A stretch of 64,000 bases of DNA from JBFLVU01 sp037444825. Its GTDB lineage: Bacteria > Acidobacteriota > UBA4820 > DSQY01. Every line of letters starts with the position of its first letter. Position 1 is the first letter of the stretch. The DNA lies in the NCBI GenBank assembly GCA_037444825.1, contig JBBILR010000004.1, positions 62,001 through 126,000 on the forward strand, given 5' to 3'. The position numbers and the translations under genes were made by a program. This document shows, one piece after another, positions 8,379 through 18,114 of this stretch. The notes under the pieces are model-generated. The model was not told where the DNA came from and searched no databases. It was given only the letters and a program-made list of their open reading frames with translations.

Positions 8379-10154
8379 CTAAGGTGCCCACCCCTCGGAT
8401 CGGATGGAACCTTGAAAGCCGTCGTGCTCCGGCAGAAAGAGAAGCCGGAGAAAGACCTTTCGATGGGGCGCACGAGGGCCGCAGGCCTTCTCCAACGGCT
8501 CCACGGTCACGCGGAAAGCTTTGGGGGGAGGCGGGCCTTGCCTGCGGAGAGAGACGCGCGCCGGCACAACTTCGAGAAGGCCCCCCTGGCCCCACACCTC
8601 GAGAAAAGCAAAGACAGGGGCTTGGCTGAGGTCAAAAGAGACCTCGGAAGGCAGGACTAGATCGGCCTGCCAAGGGCCCGTGGGGCGCCAGAACCTCATG
8701 GGGTGTGCCCGTTCGAGGCGAAGCCCTTGAAGCGCTTTTTGCACGGTCAAGTAATGGCGAAGGTCTTTTTCCTCCCTCTCCCAGGGAGCATGGCGGCTGA
8801 CTCCCGTGGCAGGGGAAAGGAGTTCCAGTTGGTTGGCCCTGGAAATGGCCTCCAAGGCTTTCGGAAAATCACGCGTACCCTCCGGTCCGTAGGCGTCGTA
8901 GAGCCTTTTCAGCGCATGGCGCTCAATTTCCGGGTGTCCGGGAAAGGCTCTCAAAACCCGTTCCCAATAGGCGGCTCTCCGCTCCGGCGGAGCCTTCGCC
9001 GCCGCGTCCGGGCTGCGCGCGAGAAAGGGGAGGATGGAGGAGTCGGGGGCCGAAGGGAGCAGCTCACCGGCCTCCTCCTGCAGCCAATCCAGCACGTCGC
9101 GGCCCTCCAAGACGACCCGCCGGCCGGGCTCCTCCAGGCACCAAAGGTACTGCATGGCCACGTAAGCCCTATCCGTGGCCTGCTGGGGCACAGGATGGTA
9201 GGCCCGGAGGAAGGCGCGGTACCGCTCGCACCCAACGGTTCTCAGGGAGTAGAGCATCCCCCTCAGAAGCCTTTCTTTGAGGCCGGGATGGCCCAGAAGG
9301 AATTCGGCGATCTGGTCAAAATGTTCTTCGTCGGCCAAGGCAGAGGCCAGGGTGTCTAAGGTGTGGGGGAGAGGTTCGGCTTGGGCGAACCGGGAGAATG
9401 CCGCGCTCAGGCAGGAGCGGCCTTCGGGGCCGGGCGAATGGCGAACCAAGGCCATGATGAGCCCTGACCCGTAACTCGGGTTCTGGAACCGGAGGGAAAG
9501 CCCGCAGAGGGCCTGGAAGACACGGGAATCGGGCGCAAGAATCAGAGTCGTATCAATGTCCTTATTCAGAACTTCGGGGGGGGCCTCGGGGTTTCCGAGG
9601 GCTTCGAGGAGAAAAGGGAGGCACTTTGCCCTGTGAAAACGATAGATCAGGGTGTACCGTATCCAAGCCCGGCCGAGGGTTCCATCGTTGCGCCTCTGCA
9701 GGAGGCGTTCCAATCCAGGAACGTCCCTCTCCTCGACGATCTTGTCCAGTAACGATTCAGCCTCTACGCGAACCCGCCAGCAGTCCGTGGAGAGGGCTTT
9801 CAAGAGAAAAGGCACGTAAATCCGCATCCGCCCTCTCCAGGCCTCTAGCTGGGATTCAGGAGGAAAACCGGGGTCGCGGAGCAGGGGTTCCACGTTCACC
9901 TGGTAGCCGGGAAGGTCGCAAAGAGTCAGGAGCGCCACAGACCATGGATTGAAGCCGCGGCCGTCCCCCCATTCAACATCCGGTAGCTCACATTGGAGCG
10001 GGGTGGAGAACCTGGGATTTAACAGAAATTGGGTGTCTCCGGCGGGAAGCGCCTTCGGGGGGACTCGAGAATGCGGGGAAATTTGCGCCGGATGCGGGAT
10101 CGGAGAAAACTGCAGAAGAAGACCGAGAAGAGCCCCGCGAAGCGCCCTCTTCAT
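8379..10154 (-). CDS. exported HEAT-like hypothetical protein (second gene of pair)
   Basis: A 591-residue protein starting MKRALRGALLGLLLQF, a signal peptide. The body is rich in paired helices with Leu-rich repeats resembling HEAT/armadillo units, for example around residues 100-200 (RVRVEAESLLDKIVEERD) and 250-330. I recognise no catalytic motif. The ATG overlaps the stop of the upstream HEAT gene as ATGA, and GGGAGGGG precedes it, so the two are co-translated. The last about 100 residues look beta-rich (VLPSEVSFDLSQAPVFAFLE). Codons are less GC-biased than in neighbours. Likely a periplasmic scaffold or binding protein; function unknown. Confidence 0.75.
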   Translation of the reverse strand: MKRALRGALLGLLLQFSPIPHPAQISPHSRVPPKALPAGDTQFLLNPRFSTPLQCELPDVEWGDGRGFNPWSVALLTLCDLPGYQVNVEPLLRDPGFPPESQLEAWRGRMRIYVPFLLKALSTDCWRVRVEAESLLDKIVEERDVPGLERLLQRRNDGTLGRAWIRYTLIYRFHRAKCLPFLLEALGNPEAPPEVLNKDIDTTLILAPDSRVFQALCGLSLRFQNPSYGSGLIMALVRHSPGPEGRSCLSAAFSRFAQAEPLPHTLDTLASALADEEHFDQIAEFLLGHPGLKERLLRGMLYSLRTVGCERYRAFLRAYHPVPQQATDRAYVAMQYLWCLEEPGRRVVLEGRDVLDWLQEEAGELLPSAPDSSILPFLARSPDAAAKAPPERRAAYWERVLRAFPGHPEIERHALKRLYDAYGPEGTRDFPKALEAISRANQLELLSPATGVSRHAPWEREEKDLRHYLTVQKALQGLRLERAHPMRFWRPTGPWQADLVLPSEVSFDLSQAPVFAFLEVWGQGGLLEVVPARVSLRRQGPPPPKAFRVTVEPLEKACGPRAPHRKVFLRLLFLPEHDGFQGSIRSEGWAP

Positions 10155-11599
10155 GGCCAAATCCCCTCCCTGCGGGCCCAGGCCCGCCATTGCTCCAGGA
10201 TGCGCTCCCGAGGTTCTCCTTTTGACATGGCCGGGTCCCCGAAGTCCACGCCCGCCCTCTCCACGAGCAGGTCGTGCAGGGACGGGGTCCCGCTATCCCA
10301 GGCCGGCCAGCTTTGGGGAGGATACCTCCGCCACATTGCGTCGAAGGCCGCGAAAACCTCCCGCTTGCATTGAAGCGGATCCAAGTCGTCGAGAAGGTCG
10401 ACGTTGGCCCGGATTGTGGCCGGTTCGGAGGTCAGGATCTCCCAAACCGGGAGATTTTGAATCGAAGCCCACCAGGAGAGGGTCCGTTCGCGGCAAGTGG
10501 GGCTCAGGTACGTGGCATCGAAACAGCTGGAGCCCGGAAATCTCCTGTGGAGAATCGAGCCGGCGTAATGCCAGCGGGGCTCCTGATGCCGCACGTAGGT
10601 CTGAACCAGTTCTTCCAACGACGCGCGAATACGGACGGCGGGAGGGTCCAGCCGGTGTTTCTTCCACCACCGTTTCCAGTCCGCAAGGGTCTGTGGGGAG
10701 ACAGGAGGCGAGGAGGCCGCGGGACCCGAAATCCTGAGCCCCACCAATTCGGGACCTTCCCGGAGGGTCACCGAAGAGAGAACACCCAGGAGGCGCTTCT
10801 TCCCCACCTCGGTCGCCCTCGGGTCTTCGAGGGCGGCCAGCAAAGCATCCAAGTCTTCTCGAGAGCGGTAGCGGAGGAGCGCGTAGCCCGCCTCCTCCGC
10901 CAGCGGTCCGTCACGAACCGCCAAGGTCAGAAGCAGGGGGAGCGCCTCCGCCGGATGCCACTCGGCGAGTGCCGCCACCGCCAAGGAGGCTGTGGTGGGG
11001 TCCAGATCGGTGACGCGGGACAGAAGGTCCGGGAGGTGGGACCTCAGCCGGAACCTTCCCACCCCAAGCACGCCGATCTGACGGAGGAGGGGATTTTCGT
11101 CTTGGAGAAGGGGGGGAAAAAGGTCTGCGCTCGGTACGTCCCGAATGCGAGCCAGAAACCGTAGCACCCCTGCCCGCAAGGGGCCGGGGGCCTCTCGGGC
11201 TTCCCCTCGCAAGACCTCCAGCGCTTCTTCGTCCCGAAACATCTCGACGAGGGCCCGCGCCGCCGCCTGACGGACCCGCGGATCGTCGGAACGAAGGCAA
11301 TTGCGAATTTCAGGTTCGAAGTCGGGTCCCGCCTTCCGAAGAAAGACGTCGGAAGGTTCTTTGACCCGGGGCTCCGGAGGAAGATGGCCGATAACAAGGC
11401 ATCCCCATGAAAAAGCGCCCGTTTCGGACGGGTTGCCGCGCAGGATCGTCGCCACCACCTCCCTCCAGCGGGCCTCTTGCTCCTCGGTCAAATGCCGCAC
11501 CGGTGGGGAGCACGGCTGGCACGCCGGGGGCGTCGCGGCGCAGAAAACCAGAAGCAACCCACAAACGGAAGGTTGAATCGTTTTCCACAAGGTGCCCAC
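10151..11599 (-). CDS. exported HEAT-repeat protein (first gene of pair)
   Basis: A 482-residue protein with GTG start and GGGAGGTGC site. A hydrophobic N-terminus (SVCGLLLVFCAATPP) followed by a Cys-rich stretch suggests export, with an atypical lipobox (LVFC). Residues about 90-270 form HEAT-type helical repeats: IRNCLRSDDPRVRQAAARAL, LLQDENPLLRQIGVLGVG and TASLAVAALAEWHPAEALPL are clearly repeat-like. The rest is unrecognised. Its stop overlaps the next gene's ATG. HEAT repeats in bacteria mediate protein binding or, in lyases, phycobilin attachment; nothing here points to a reaction. Confidence 0.78.
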   Translation of the reverse strand: MGTLWKTIQPSVCGLLLVFCAATPPACQPCSPPVRHLTEEQEARWREVVATILRGNPSETGAFSWGCLVIGHLPPEPRVKEPSDVFLRKAGPDFEPEIRNCLRSDDPRVRQAAARALVEMFRDEEALEVLRGEAREAPGPLRAGVLRFLARIRDVPSADLFPPLLQDENPLLRQIGVLGVGRFRLRSHLPDLLSRVTDLDPTTASLAVAALAEWHPAEALPLLLTLAVRDGPLAEEAGYALLRYRSREDLDALLAALEDPRATEVGKKRLLGVLSSVTLREGPELVGLRISGPAASSPPVSPQTLADWKRWWKKHRLDPPAVRIRASLEELVQTYVRHQEPRWHYAGSILHRRFPGSSCFDATYLSPTCRERTLSWWASIQNLPVWEILTSEPATIRANVDLLDDLDPLQCKREVFAAFDAMWRRYPPQSWPAWDSGTPSLHDLLVERAGVDFGDPAMSKGEPRERILEQWRAWARREGIWP

Positions 11600-11629
11600 G
11601 CACCTCCCTTGAAATCAACTCTGGGGACC

Positions 11630-11658
11630 AATTTACGCTCCGCCGAGGCTTACGGCAA
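11630..11658 (-). promoter_or_regulatory. sigma70-type promoter of the HEAT gene pair
   Basis: On the minus strand TTGCCG (11658-11653) and TAAATT (11635-11630) are 17 bp apart, and the GTG start lies 30 bp further on. Moderate match to consensus. Confidence 0.55.
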
Positions 11659-11820
11659 GATGCGGGACCCTTCCGAAGGCCTCCCTTCTTTCCGGGCCCT
11701 GGACGTTGGCCGCGCGGGCTTTTCGGCCTTATCGCCTCAGGTGAAGGAACGCGCCGGCCCGCGAGCAACCCACTTCTCCGGCCACCGCCTAGCTCTGGTT
11801 GAGGGGGTTGAAGCTGGGCG

Positions 11821-11843
11821 GGGGGCCGCTCAAGAGCGCCCCC
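11821..11843 (-). terminator. hairpin after nadE
   Basis: A GC stem with one bulged base (11821-11830 pairs with 11835-11843) begins directly after the nadE stop. There is no T-run, so it could be a weak or factor-assisted terminator. Confidence 0.35.
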
Positions 11844-12677
11844 TCACCGTCCCCAGTCGCGGGGGTAGCGGAAGTCGATGCCGACGGTGCGGTGGGTGAG
11901 CTTGGGGATGACGGGGAGGCGCCGCTTGAACTGGCTGGCCTCCACCCGGCCGAGGATGCGCAGCACCCGGTCCCGGGCAAGGCCCGAGAGGGCGGCGGCC
12001 TCCTCCACGGTGTGGCGTTCGTCCACGAGAAGATAAAGGACGGCGTCGGCCTCCGCGTAGGAAAACCCCATCTCCCCCTCGTCGGTCTGGCCCTGCCAGA
12101 GGTCGGCGGAGGGCGGCTTCTCCAGGACCTCCCGCGGAAGGCCCAGGTGGGCCCCCAGCTGCCAGACGTGGCTCTTGTACAGGTCCCCGATGGGGTTCAA
12201 CGAGGAGGCCATGTCCCCGTACCAGGTCCCGTAGCCGAGAAGCAGCTCGGTCTTGTTGGAGGTGCCCAGGACCAGGGCGCCCTCCCGCGCCGAGAGGTCA
12301 AAGAGGACCGCCATGCGCACCCGCGCCATGAAGTTCCCCCGCCGGAGGGGACTGGCCTCCCGCCCGCCCTCGAAGTAGGCGTCCACCATGGGGCTGATGT
12401 CCACCCGCTCCAGGGAGACCCCCAGAAGGGAGACCACGGTCTCGGCGTCCCGCTCGGAGCGGGGGTCGCTGAGCCGGTAGGGCATCTTCACGGCCAGCAC
12501 CCGCTCGGGGCCCACGGCGCGGGCGGCCAGGGCGCAGGAGAGGGCGGAGTCCACGCCGCCGGAGAGGCCCACCACGAAGCGCCCGAAGCCGGTCTTCCGG
12601 AGTTCGGCTTCGAGGAAGCGGGTGATGAGGGAGACGGCCAGGTCCGGCTGGAGGGGGGGAGGGTAGCTCTTGGCCAC
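11844..12677 (-). CDS. nadE: NAD synthetase, synthetase domain only
   Basis: A 277-residue ATP-pyrophosphatase that amidates nicotinate adenine dinucleotide to NAD. The P-loop VVGLSGGVDSALS and the block TSNKTELLLGYGTWYGD, then NPIGDLYKS, are diagnostic. There is no fused glutaminase domain. The GTG at 12677 is chosen because AGGAG lies 7 bp upstream; the longer frame would overlap the neighbouring gene for no reason. It is 10 bp downstream of a nitrilase-family gene that probably supplies the ammonia. Confidence 0.93.
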   Translation of the reverse strand: MAKSYPPPLQPDLAVSLITRFLEAELRKTGFGRFVVGLSGGVDSALSCALAARAVGPERVLAVKMPYRLSDPRSERDAETVVSLLGVSLERVDISPMVDAYFEGGREASPLRRGNFMARVRMAVLFDLSAREGALVLGTSNKTELLLGYGTWYGDMASSLNPIGDLYKSHVWQLGAHLGLPREVLEKPPSADLWQGQTDEGEMGFSYAEADAVLYLLVDERHTVEEAAALSGLARDRVLRILGRVEASQFKRRLPVIPKLTHRTVGIDFRYPRDWGR

Positions 12678-12687
12678 GGGGGCGCTC

Positions 12688-13560
12688 CTATTCCAGAAGG
12701 CCCCCCCTCCGGTGGTGGAGGAGGGCCTGGAGTTCTCCAAGAACGAGGTGGGGCTTCTCGTCCCGGAGGAGGGGGGTGAGGGTCCGGGCCCGGCGGACGT
12801 CGGAGGGGCGGATCTCCACCCCGTAGGCGGCCTCTTCGTTCTCCGCGCCGTCGAGGAGCAGGTTCCCGAAGGGGTCGGCCGCGAAGGAGCCCCCGGCGAA
12901 GGCCAGCCCGTCCTCGTACCCGGTGCGGTTCACGTAGACCCAGTGGACGGTGAGGAACTGGGCCAGGGTCTGGCCCACCCGCTCCCACGCCTGGACGGAG
13001 GCGGCCTCGGGCTCCCGGGCCCGCAGCCCCCGGCCGGGACTCCCCGAGAGGACGAGGAGGGTGTGGACCCCCTGGAGGGCGTAGAGGTAGGAGGACGAAA
13101 GGTGCCAGGCGTCCTCGCAGACGAGGATCCCCATCCGTCCGAGGCGGCTCTCGAAGGCCCGGAAGGCCTCCCCCGGCGCGAAGTACCTCCCCTCGTCGAA
13201 CATGCCGTAGGTGGGGAGGTAGACCTTGCGGTGGACGTGGAGGATCCGCCCCCCGGAGAGGTAGAGGGCGGCGTTGTGGAAGAGGAAGTCCGGCCCCTCG
13301 AGGACCAGCCCCACCACCAGGTCCCGTTCCCGGCTGGCCTGAAGGAGGGGCCCCAGGGCCCCTTCGGGGTCCGAAACGGCCACCTCGGCCACCAGGTCCT
13401 TCAGGAGGTAGCCGGTGAGGGAGAGTTCGGGAAAGACCACCAGGTCCGCCTCCCGGGCCTCGGGACGCCGGAGCCAGGCGAGGTGGCGCTCCAGGTTCTC
13501 CCGGAAGAGGCCGAGGGCGGGGGTCATCTGGATCAAGGCGCAACGGAAGGGACGGCTCAC
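12688..13560 (-). CDS. carbon-nitrogen hydrolase, probable glutaminase partner of NadE
   Basis: A 290-residue nitrilase-superfamily amidase with the full catalytic triad: Glu45 (VVFPELSLTGY), Lys112 (HRKVYLPTYG) and Cys148 (GILVCEDAWH). The sequence around the triad, YGMFDEGRYF in particular, matches the glutaminase half of glutamine-dependent NAD synthetases. With nadE immediately downstream, it most likely hydrolyses glutamine and passes ammonia to NadE as a separate subunit. GTG 13560 is preceded by GGAGGAAACC. Another amidase role is possible but less likely. Confidence 0.88.
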   Translation of the reverse strand: MSRPFRCALIQMTPALGLFRENLERHLAWLRRPEAREADLVVFPELSLTGYLLKDLVAEVAVSDPEGALGPLLQASRERDLVVGLVLEGPDFLFHNAALYLSGGRILHVHRKVYLPTYGMFDEGRYFAPGEAFRAFESRLGRMGILVCEDAWHLSSSYLYALQGVHTLLVLSGSPGRGLRAREPEAASVQAWERVGQTLAQFLTVHWVYVNRTGYEDGLAFAGGSFAADPFGNLLLDGAENEEAAYGVEIRPSDVRRARTLTPLLRDEKPHLVLGELQALLHHRRGGLLE

Positions 13561-13576
13561 GGTTTCCTCCGGGGAC

Positions 13577-13606
13577 AGTATAGGGGCGGGGCGCCCCGGC
13601 GGACAA
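13577..13606 (-). promoter_or_regulatory. sigma70-type promoter of the glutaminase-nadE operon
   Basis: Minus-strand TTGTCC (13606-13601) and TATACT (13582-13577) are separated by 18 bp. The start codon is 17 bp beyond the -10, so the leader is very short but still holds GGAGG. It is divergent from the groES promoter, 31 bp away. Confidence 0.7.
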
Positions 13607-13637
13607 CGGCCCCTCTCCGAAGAAAGGCTAAGGATAC

Positions 13638-13666
13638 TTGACAAGCAGGCAAGCAGATTTTATAAT
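13638..13666 (+). promoter_or_regulatory. consensus sigma70 promoter of groES-groEL
   Basis: TTGACA (13638-13643) and TATAAT (13661-13666) are both perfect matches and lie 17 bp apart. The last base of the -10 box is the first base of the CIRCE-like operator, so a bound repressor would block polymerase directly. Confidence 0.92.
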
Positions 13667-13692
13667 TAGCAACCTGAGGCATTCGTTGCTAA
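13666..13692 (+). promoter_or_regulatory. CIRCE-like HrcA operator
   Basis: Two 9-bp arms, TTAGCAACC (13666-13674) and CGTTGCTAA (13684-13692), flank a 9-bp spacer; the outer eight positions of each arm pair perfectly. This is the CIRCE geometry (TTAGCACTC-N9-GAGTGCTAA) with changes in the inner arm bases. It implies heat-shock control by an HrcA repressor encoded elsewhere. Confidence 0.85.
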
Positions 13693-13723
13693 TCGCGTTC
13701 GGACCCACTGAGGAGGTTGAAAG

Positions 13724-14011
13724 ATGACGGTGAAACCACTGCACGACCGGGTTCTGATCAAGCGTCTGGAGGCCAAGGAGACGGTCCGGGGCGGGATCAT
13801 CATTCCCGACACGGCCAAGGAAAAGCCCCTGGAGGGAGAGGTCATCGCCGTCGGCCCCGGCCGCCTCGACGACGCGGGCAAGCGCATGCCCATGTCGGTG
13901 AAGCCCGGCGACAAGGTCCTCGTCGGCAAGTACGCCGGGACGGAGATCAAGATCGACGACGTGGAGCACGTGATCGTCCGCGAGGACGAGATCATGGGCA
14001 TCGTGGAATAA
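13724..14011 (+). CDS. groES: co-chaperonin GroES
   Basis: A 95-residue GroES, the seven-fold lid of the GroEL folding chamber. It starts MTVKPLHDRVLIKRLEAKE and includes the mobile-loop region GGIIIPDTAKEKP and the family segment VGPGR. Length is normal. GAGGTTGAAAG precedes the ATG. groEL follows after 22 bp. Expression is predicted to be under the CIRCE-like operator upstream. Confidence 0.98.
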   Translation: MTVKPLHDRVLIKRLEAKETVRGGIIIPDTAKEKPLEGEVIAVGPGRLDDAGKRMPMSVKPGDKVLVGKYAGTEIKIDDVEHVIVREDEIMGIVE

Positions 14012-14033
14012 CCGAAGGAACGGAGGCACTCCG

Positions 14034-15656
<1,623 letters not shown>

Positions 15657-15689
15657 GAAGCGCATTCAACGGGATCCTGCACCCGGCGA

Positions 15690-15720
15690 GGGGCGGGCTT
15701 CGGCCCGCCCCCTTTGTTTT
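15690..15720 (+). terminator. intrinsic terminator after groEL
   Basis: A 9-bp GC stem (15690-15698 with 15703-15711) closes on a TTCG tetraloop and is followed by CTTTGTTTT. It ends the groES-groEL transcript. Confidence 0.88.
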
Positions 15721-15820
15721 CAGGGCCCACCGTCAGCCTCTCCACGGCGGGGTACCCACGGCATTCGCCCTTGCGAAGGAGTCCCCCCTGGGAGTAGCTT
15801 TTCTTTCAGGGGTCCTTCCG

Positions 15821-17227
15821 GTGAAGAAGCTGCCGCTCCTCCTCGCCCTCGCGCTGGCGGCGCCGGCCGTCGCCGCCCGTACGCCCCCGCCGGCCGAGGG
15901 CCCGGCGGCGCGGCTTCTGAATTCGGTGCTCCGTGTTCCCTGGTCTCAGAGGCTCGAAGAGTTCCGGAAGGCCAGTCCCGACGCCTCCGTGGAACCCTTT
16001 CACGGAGATGGGTCCGTGACCTTCTTCCACGACTATTGGTCCCACCGGGCGCGGAGGGAGAGCTCGGGAATCCGGAGGGAGTATTACTTTAACATGCCAC
16101 CGGCGCTCGGCGAATCGGCGCCTGTACTGCTTCGCGCGAAGTTCACGTACGGCGTGCCCGGCCCAGGCGCTCCCCGGCCCGCGGAGGTCTGGGATGCCCT
16201 GCACGCCGCGCTCACCCGGAGGTACGGTGCCTGCCGCCCCGACCCGGAAGACGTGCCGGTCTTCGGGGTGCTGACGCTTTGGCAGCGCGAACTGTGGCAC
16301 GCTTCGTCCGGCGAGATCCTGCTCTACCAGGAGGACGGCTCCGTGGGCCTTCTCGCCTGGTCCCCCGACGTGGTGCGCCTCGAGAAGGCCTACCAGGACC
16401 AGCGCGCGATGGACCGGGCGGTGGCGCCCGAATGGGCCGTTCACAAACGGGCGGTGCTTCAGCAGGCCTTAACCAGAATACGCCAGGACGGCACACCCCA
16501 GTGGATCGCCTTGCTCGACCGGTGGCCCGACGACCCCGGCAAGGCCGACACCGCGATGCGCTTTCGAATCGGCATCGAGCCGCTTCGAGAGGCGGCGAAC
16601 CCGGAGAGGCGGGACCCCGACCTCCAAGGGGCGCTATATTGGGCCGCGAATGGGGTTCTTCCCGGGTGGATCGATCTCCCCCGTTGTGACGGCCAGACGG
16701 TACCCGTGGAGGTATCCGTATTGAGCGGTCTGGGCGTTCCCTACTACGAAGCCTCCTTGAATTGCGCACGGATGAGGGGCCTGGAAATCGAGCAGAGGCT
16801 TGTGGCAGAAGTCCCGGACTCCCCTTGGGGCCAGGCCGCGATGGTTGAATTGCTTCTTCAGGGCTTTTCGCGGGTTACCTGCGATCAAACGGCGGAAACC
16901 TTTCGTCTGGTGATCCAGAAGGCACCCGAGTGGATTCCTCGTCTGAAGGACCCCGTTCTCCAGAGGACCGCCCGCCTCTGCCTTGGAAGGGCCTACGAGA
17001 CGTGGTGGTCCCTCGCTCAAGCCAGAGGAGATTGCTACGCGGGAGATGGAGCATGGGCCCGCTCCGCCGGATGGAAGGAGGCCCGGACCCAGGCACTTTC
17101 CATCTGCGAGTCCTTGGTCAAGGAGGATCCCAACGGTTTCGAGGCCAGGCAGTTGCGCTTCACTCTGCCACGCCTGCTTGCGGGCGTCGATACGAACTGC
17201 CGCCACGACTATTGCATCTACGATTGA
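15821..17227 (+). CDS. exported hypothetical protein
   Basis: A 468-residue protein from GTG 15821 with a textbook signal peptide (MKKLPLLLALALAAPAVAA). After it comes an unrecognised globular region with many aromatic residues (HDYWSHRARRESSG, YYFNMPPALGE), then a helical region from about 280 to the end that may be repeat-like. Cys residues are scattered and the end reads CRHDYCIYD. AGGGG is placed 9 bp before the start. It lies alone between the groEL terminator and a convergent gene. Codons in the second half are less GC-biased. No function can be assigned. Confidence 0.7.
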   Translation: MKKLPLLLALALAAPAVAARTPPPAEGPAARLLNSVLRVPWSQRLEEFRKASPDASVEPFHGDGSVTFFHDYWSHRARRESSGIRREYYFNMPPALGESAPVLLRAKFTYGVPGPGAPRPAEVWDALHAALTRRYGACRPDPEDVPVFGVLTLWQRELWHASSGEILLYQEDGSVGLLAWSPDVVRLEKAYQDQRAMDRAVAPEWAVHKRAVLQQALTRIRQDGTPQWIALLDRWPDDPGKADTAMRFRIGIEPLREAANPERRDPDLQGALYWAANGVLPGWIDLPRCDGQTVPVEVSVLSGLGVPYYEASLNCARMRGLEIEQRLVAEVPDSPWGQAAMVELLLQGFSRVTCDQTAETFRLVIQKAPEWIPRLKDPVLQRTARLCLGRAYETWWSLAQARGDCYAGDGAWARSAGWKEARTQALSICESLVKEDPNGFEARQLRFTLPRLLAGVDTNCRHDYCIYD

Positions 17228-17281
17228 CCCCCCCTTCCCGGCGCCTGGGGGAGGTCGCGCCCACCCCCCGGCGAACGCCTC

Positions 17282-18106
17282 TCAGCAGAAGTAGCCCGCG
17301 GGCCGGAGGAGCGGGGAGCCGTCCCGGTGGCGGCTGGGAAGCCACCCCTCCGTTACCCCGGACAGCCCGCCCGCGGTCTCCCCGTGCCAGAGAAAGACGC
17401 GCCCGAAACCGTTCCTTTGCAGGCCCATGTTGAACCCCCAGGAAGCCGCGCCCCGCTTCTCCAGCTCCTCGCCGCCCAGGAACGGGGCGTCGTCCAGAAA
17501 GGGAACCCAGGGGGCTCGGGGGTCGGGGGCCACGTACAACCGAAGGGCGTAGTGGGGGTTGAGCACGGTCCAGTGGGGGTGCCCCGACCCCTCCTCGGCC
17601 TCGGCGCACGCGCCCGCGGGGCAAGTGCAGGCGATGGAGGGTTCCTCGGGATACACCCGCGCTTCCCGAAGCCTCAGCCAGCCCCGCTCTCCCGCTCGGG
17701 TGTGGAGGACCGCCTCCACGAACTCCCCTTTTCGGACGGTGGCGAAGAAGGCGAGGGAGGCCCCTTCGTTCCAGCGGGCGAAGCCGAAAGGACCGAGCCG
17801 GGTGGCGGGGACCTCCTCCTTCGACCGGAAGCCCGCGGGGCCTTCTTCGAAAAGGGGCACCGGCATGGGTTTCCAGGTGGTGAAATCCTTGTGGTCGGCG
17901 GACTGGACGGCCATCTCGCTGCCGAGCCAACCCCATTCGACCTCGACCTTCCCGATGACCTGCCGGAGAAGCCCCTCGGGAATCTCCTCCCTCTCGCAGC
18001 CGTACTCCTCCAGGCCCTTCGTGGGGACCATCCTCGCGGGCTTCTCGCCCGTCTCCCGGCATCCCGTGTCCACGGAGGGCAAGGGGGCCGGGCTGTCGTG
18101 CCCCAA
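17282..18106 (-). CDS. hypothetical protein, possibly the tail of a disrupted gene
   Basis: A frame of 274 residues with real protein composition, including several Cys (SIACTCPAGACAEAEEG) and a C-terminal RPAGYFC. The first 25 residues are Pro/Gly-rich and lack a signal peptide or a good ribosome site. A start at ATG 18031 (MVPTKGLEEYG) is also possible. The preceding 1.1 kb on the same strand contains frameshifted coding sequence, so this may be the 3' part of one larger broken gene. I do not recognise a domain. Confidence 0.55.
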   Translation of the reverse strand: MGHDSPAPLPSVDTGCRETGEKPARMVPTKGLEEYGCEREEIPEGLLRQVIGKVEVEWGWLGSEMAVQSADHKDFTTWKPMPVPLFEEGPAGFRSKEEVPATRLGPFGFARWNEGASLAFFATVRKGEFVEAVLHTRAGERGWLRLREARVYPEEPSIACTCPAGACAEAEEGSGHPHWTVLNPHYALRLYVAPDPRAPWVPFLDDAPFLGGEELEKRGAASWGFNMGLQRNGFGRVFLWHGETAGGLSGVTEGWLPSRHRDGSPLLRPAGYFC

Positions 18107-18114
18107 GGAACCCG

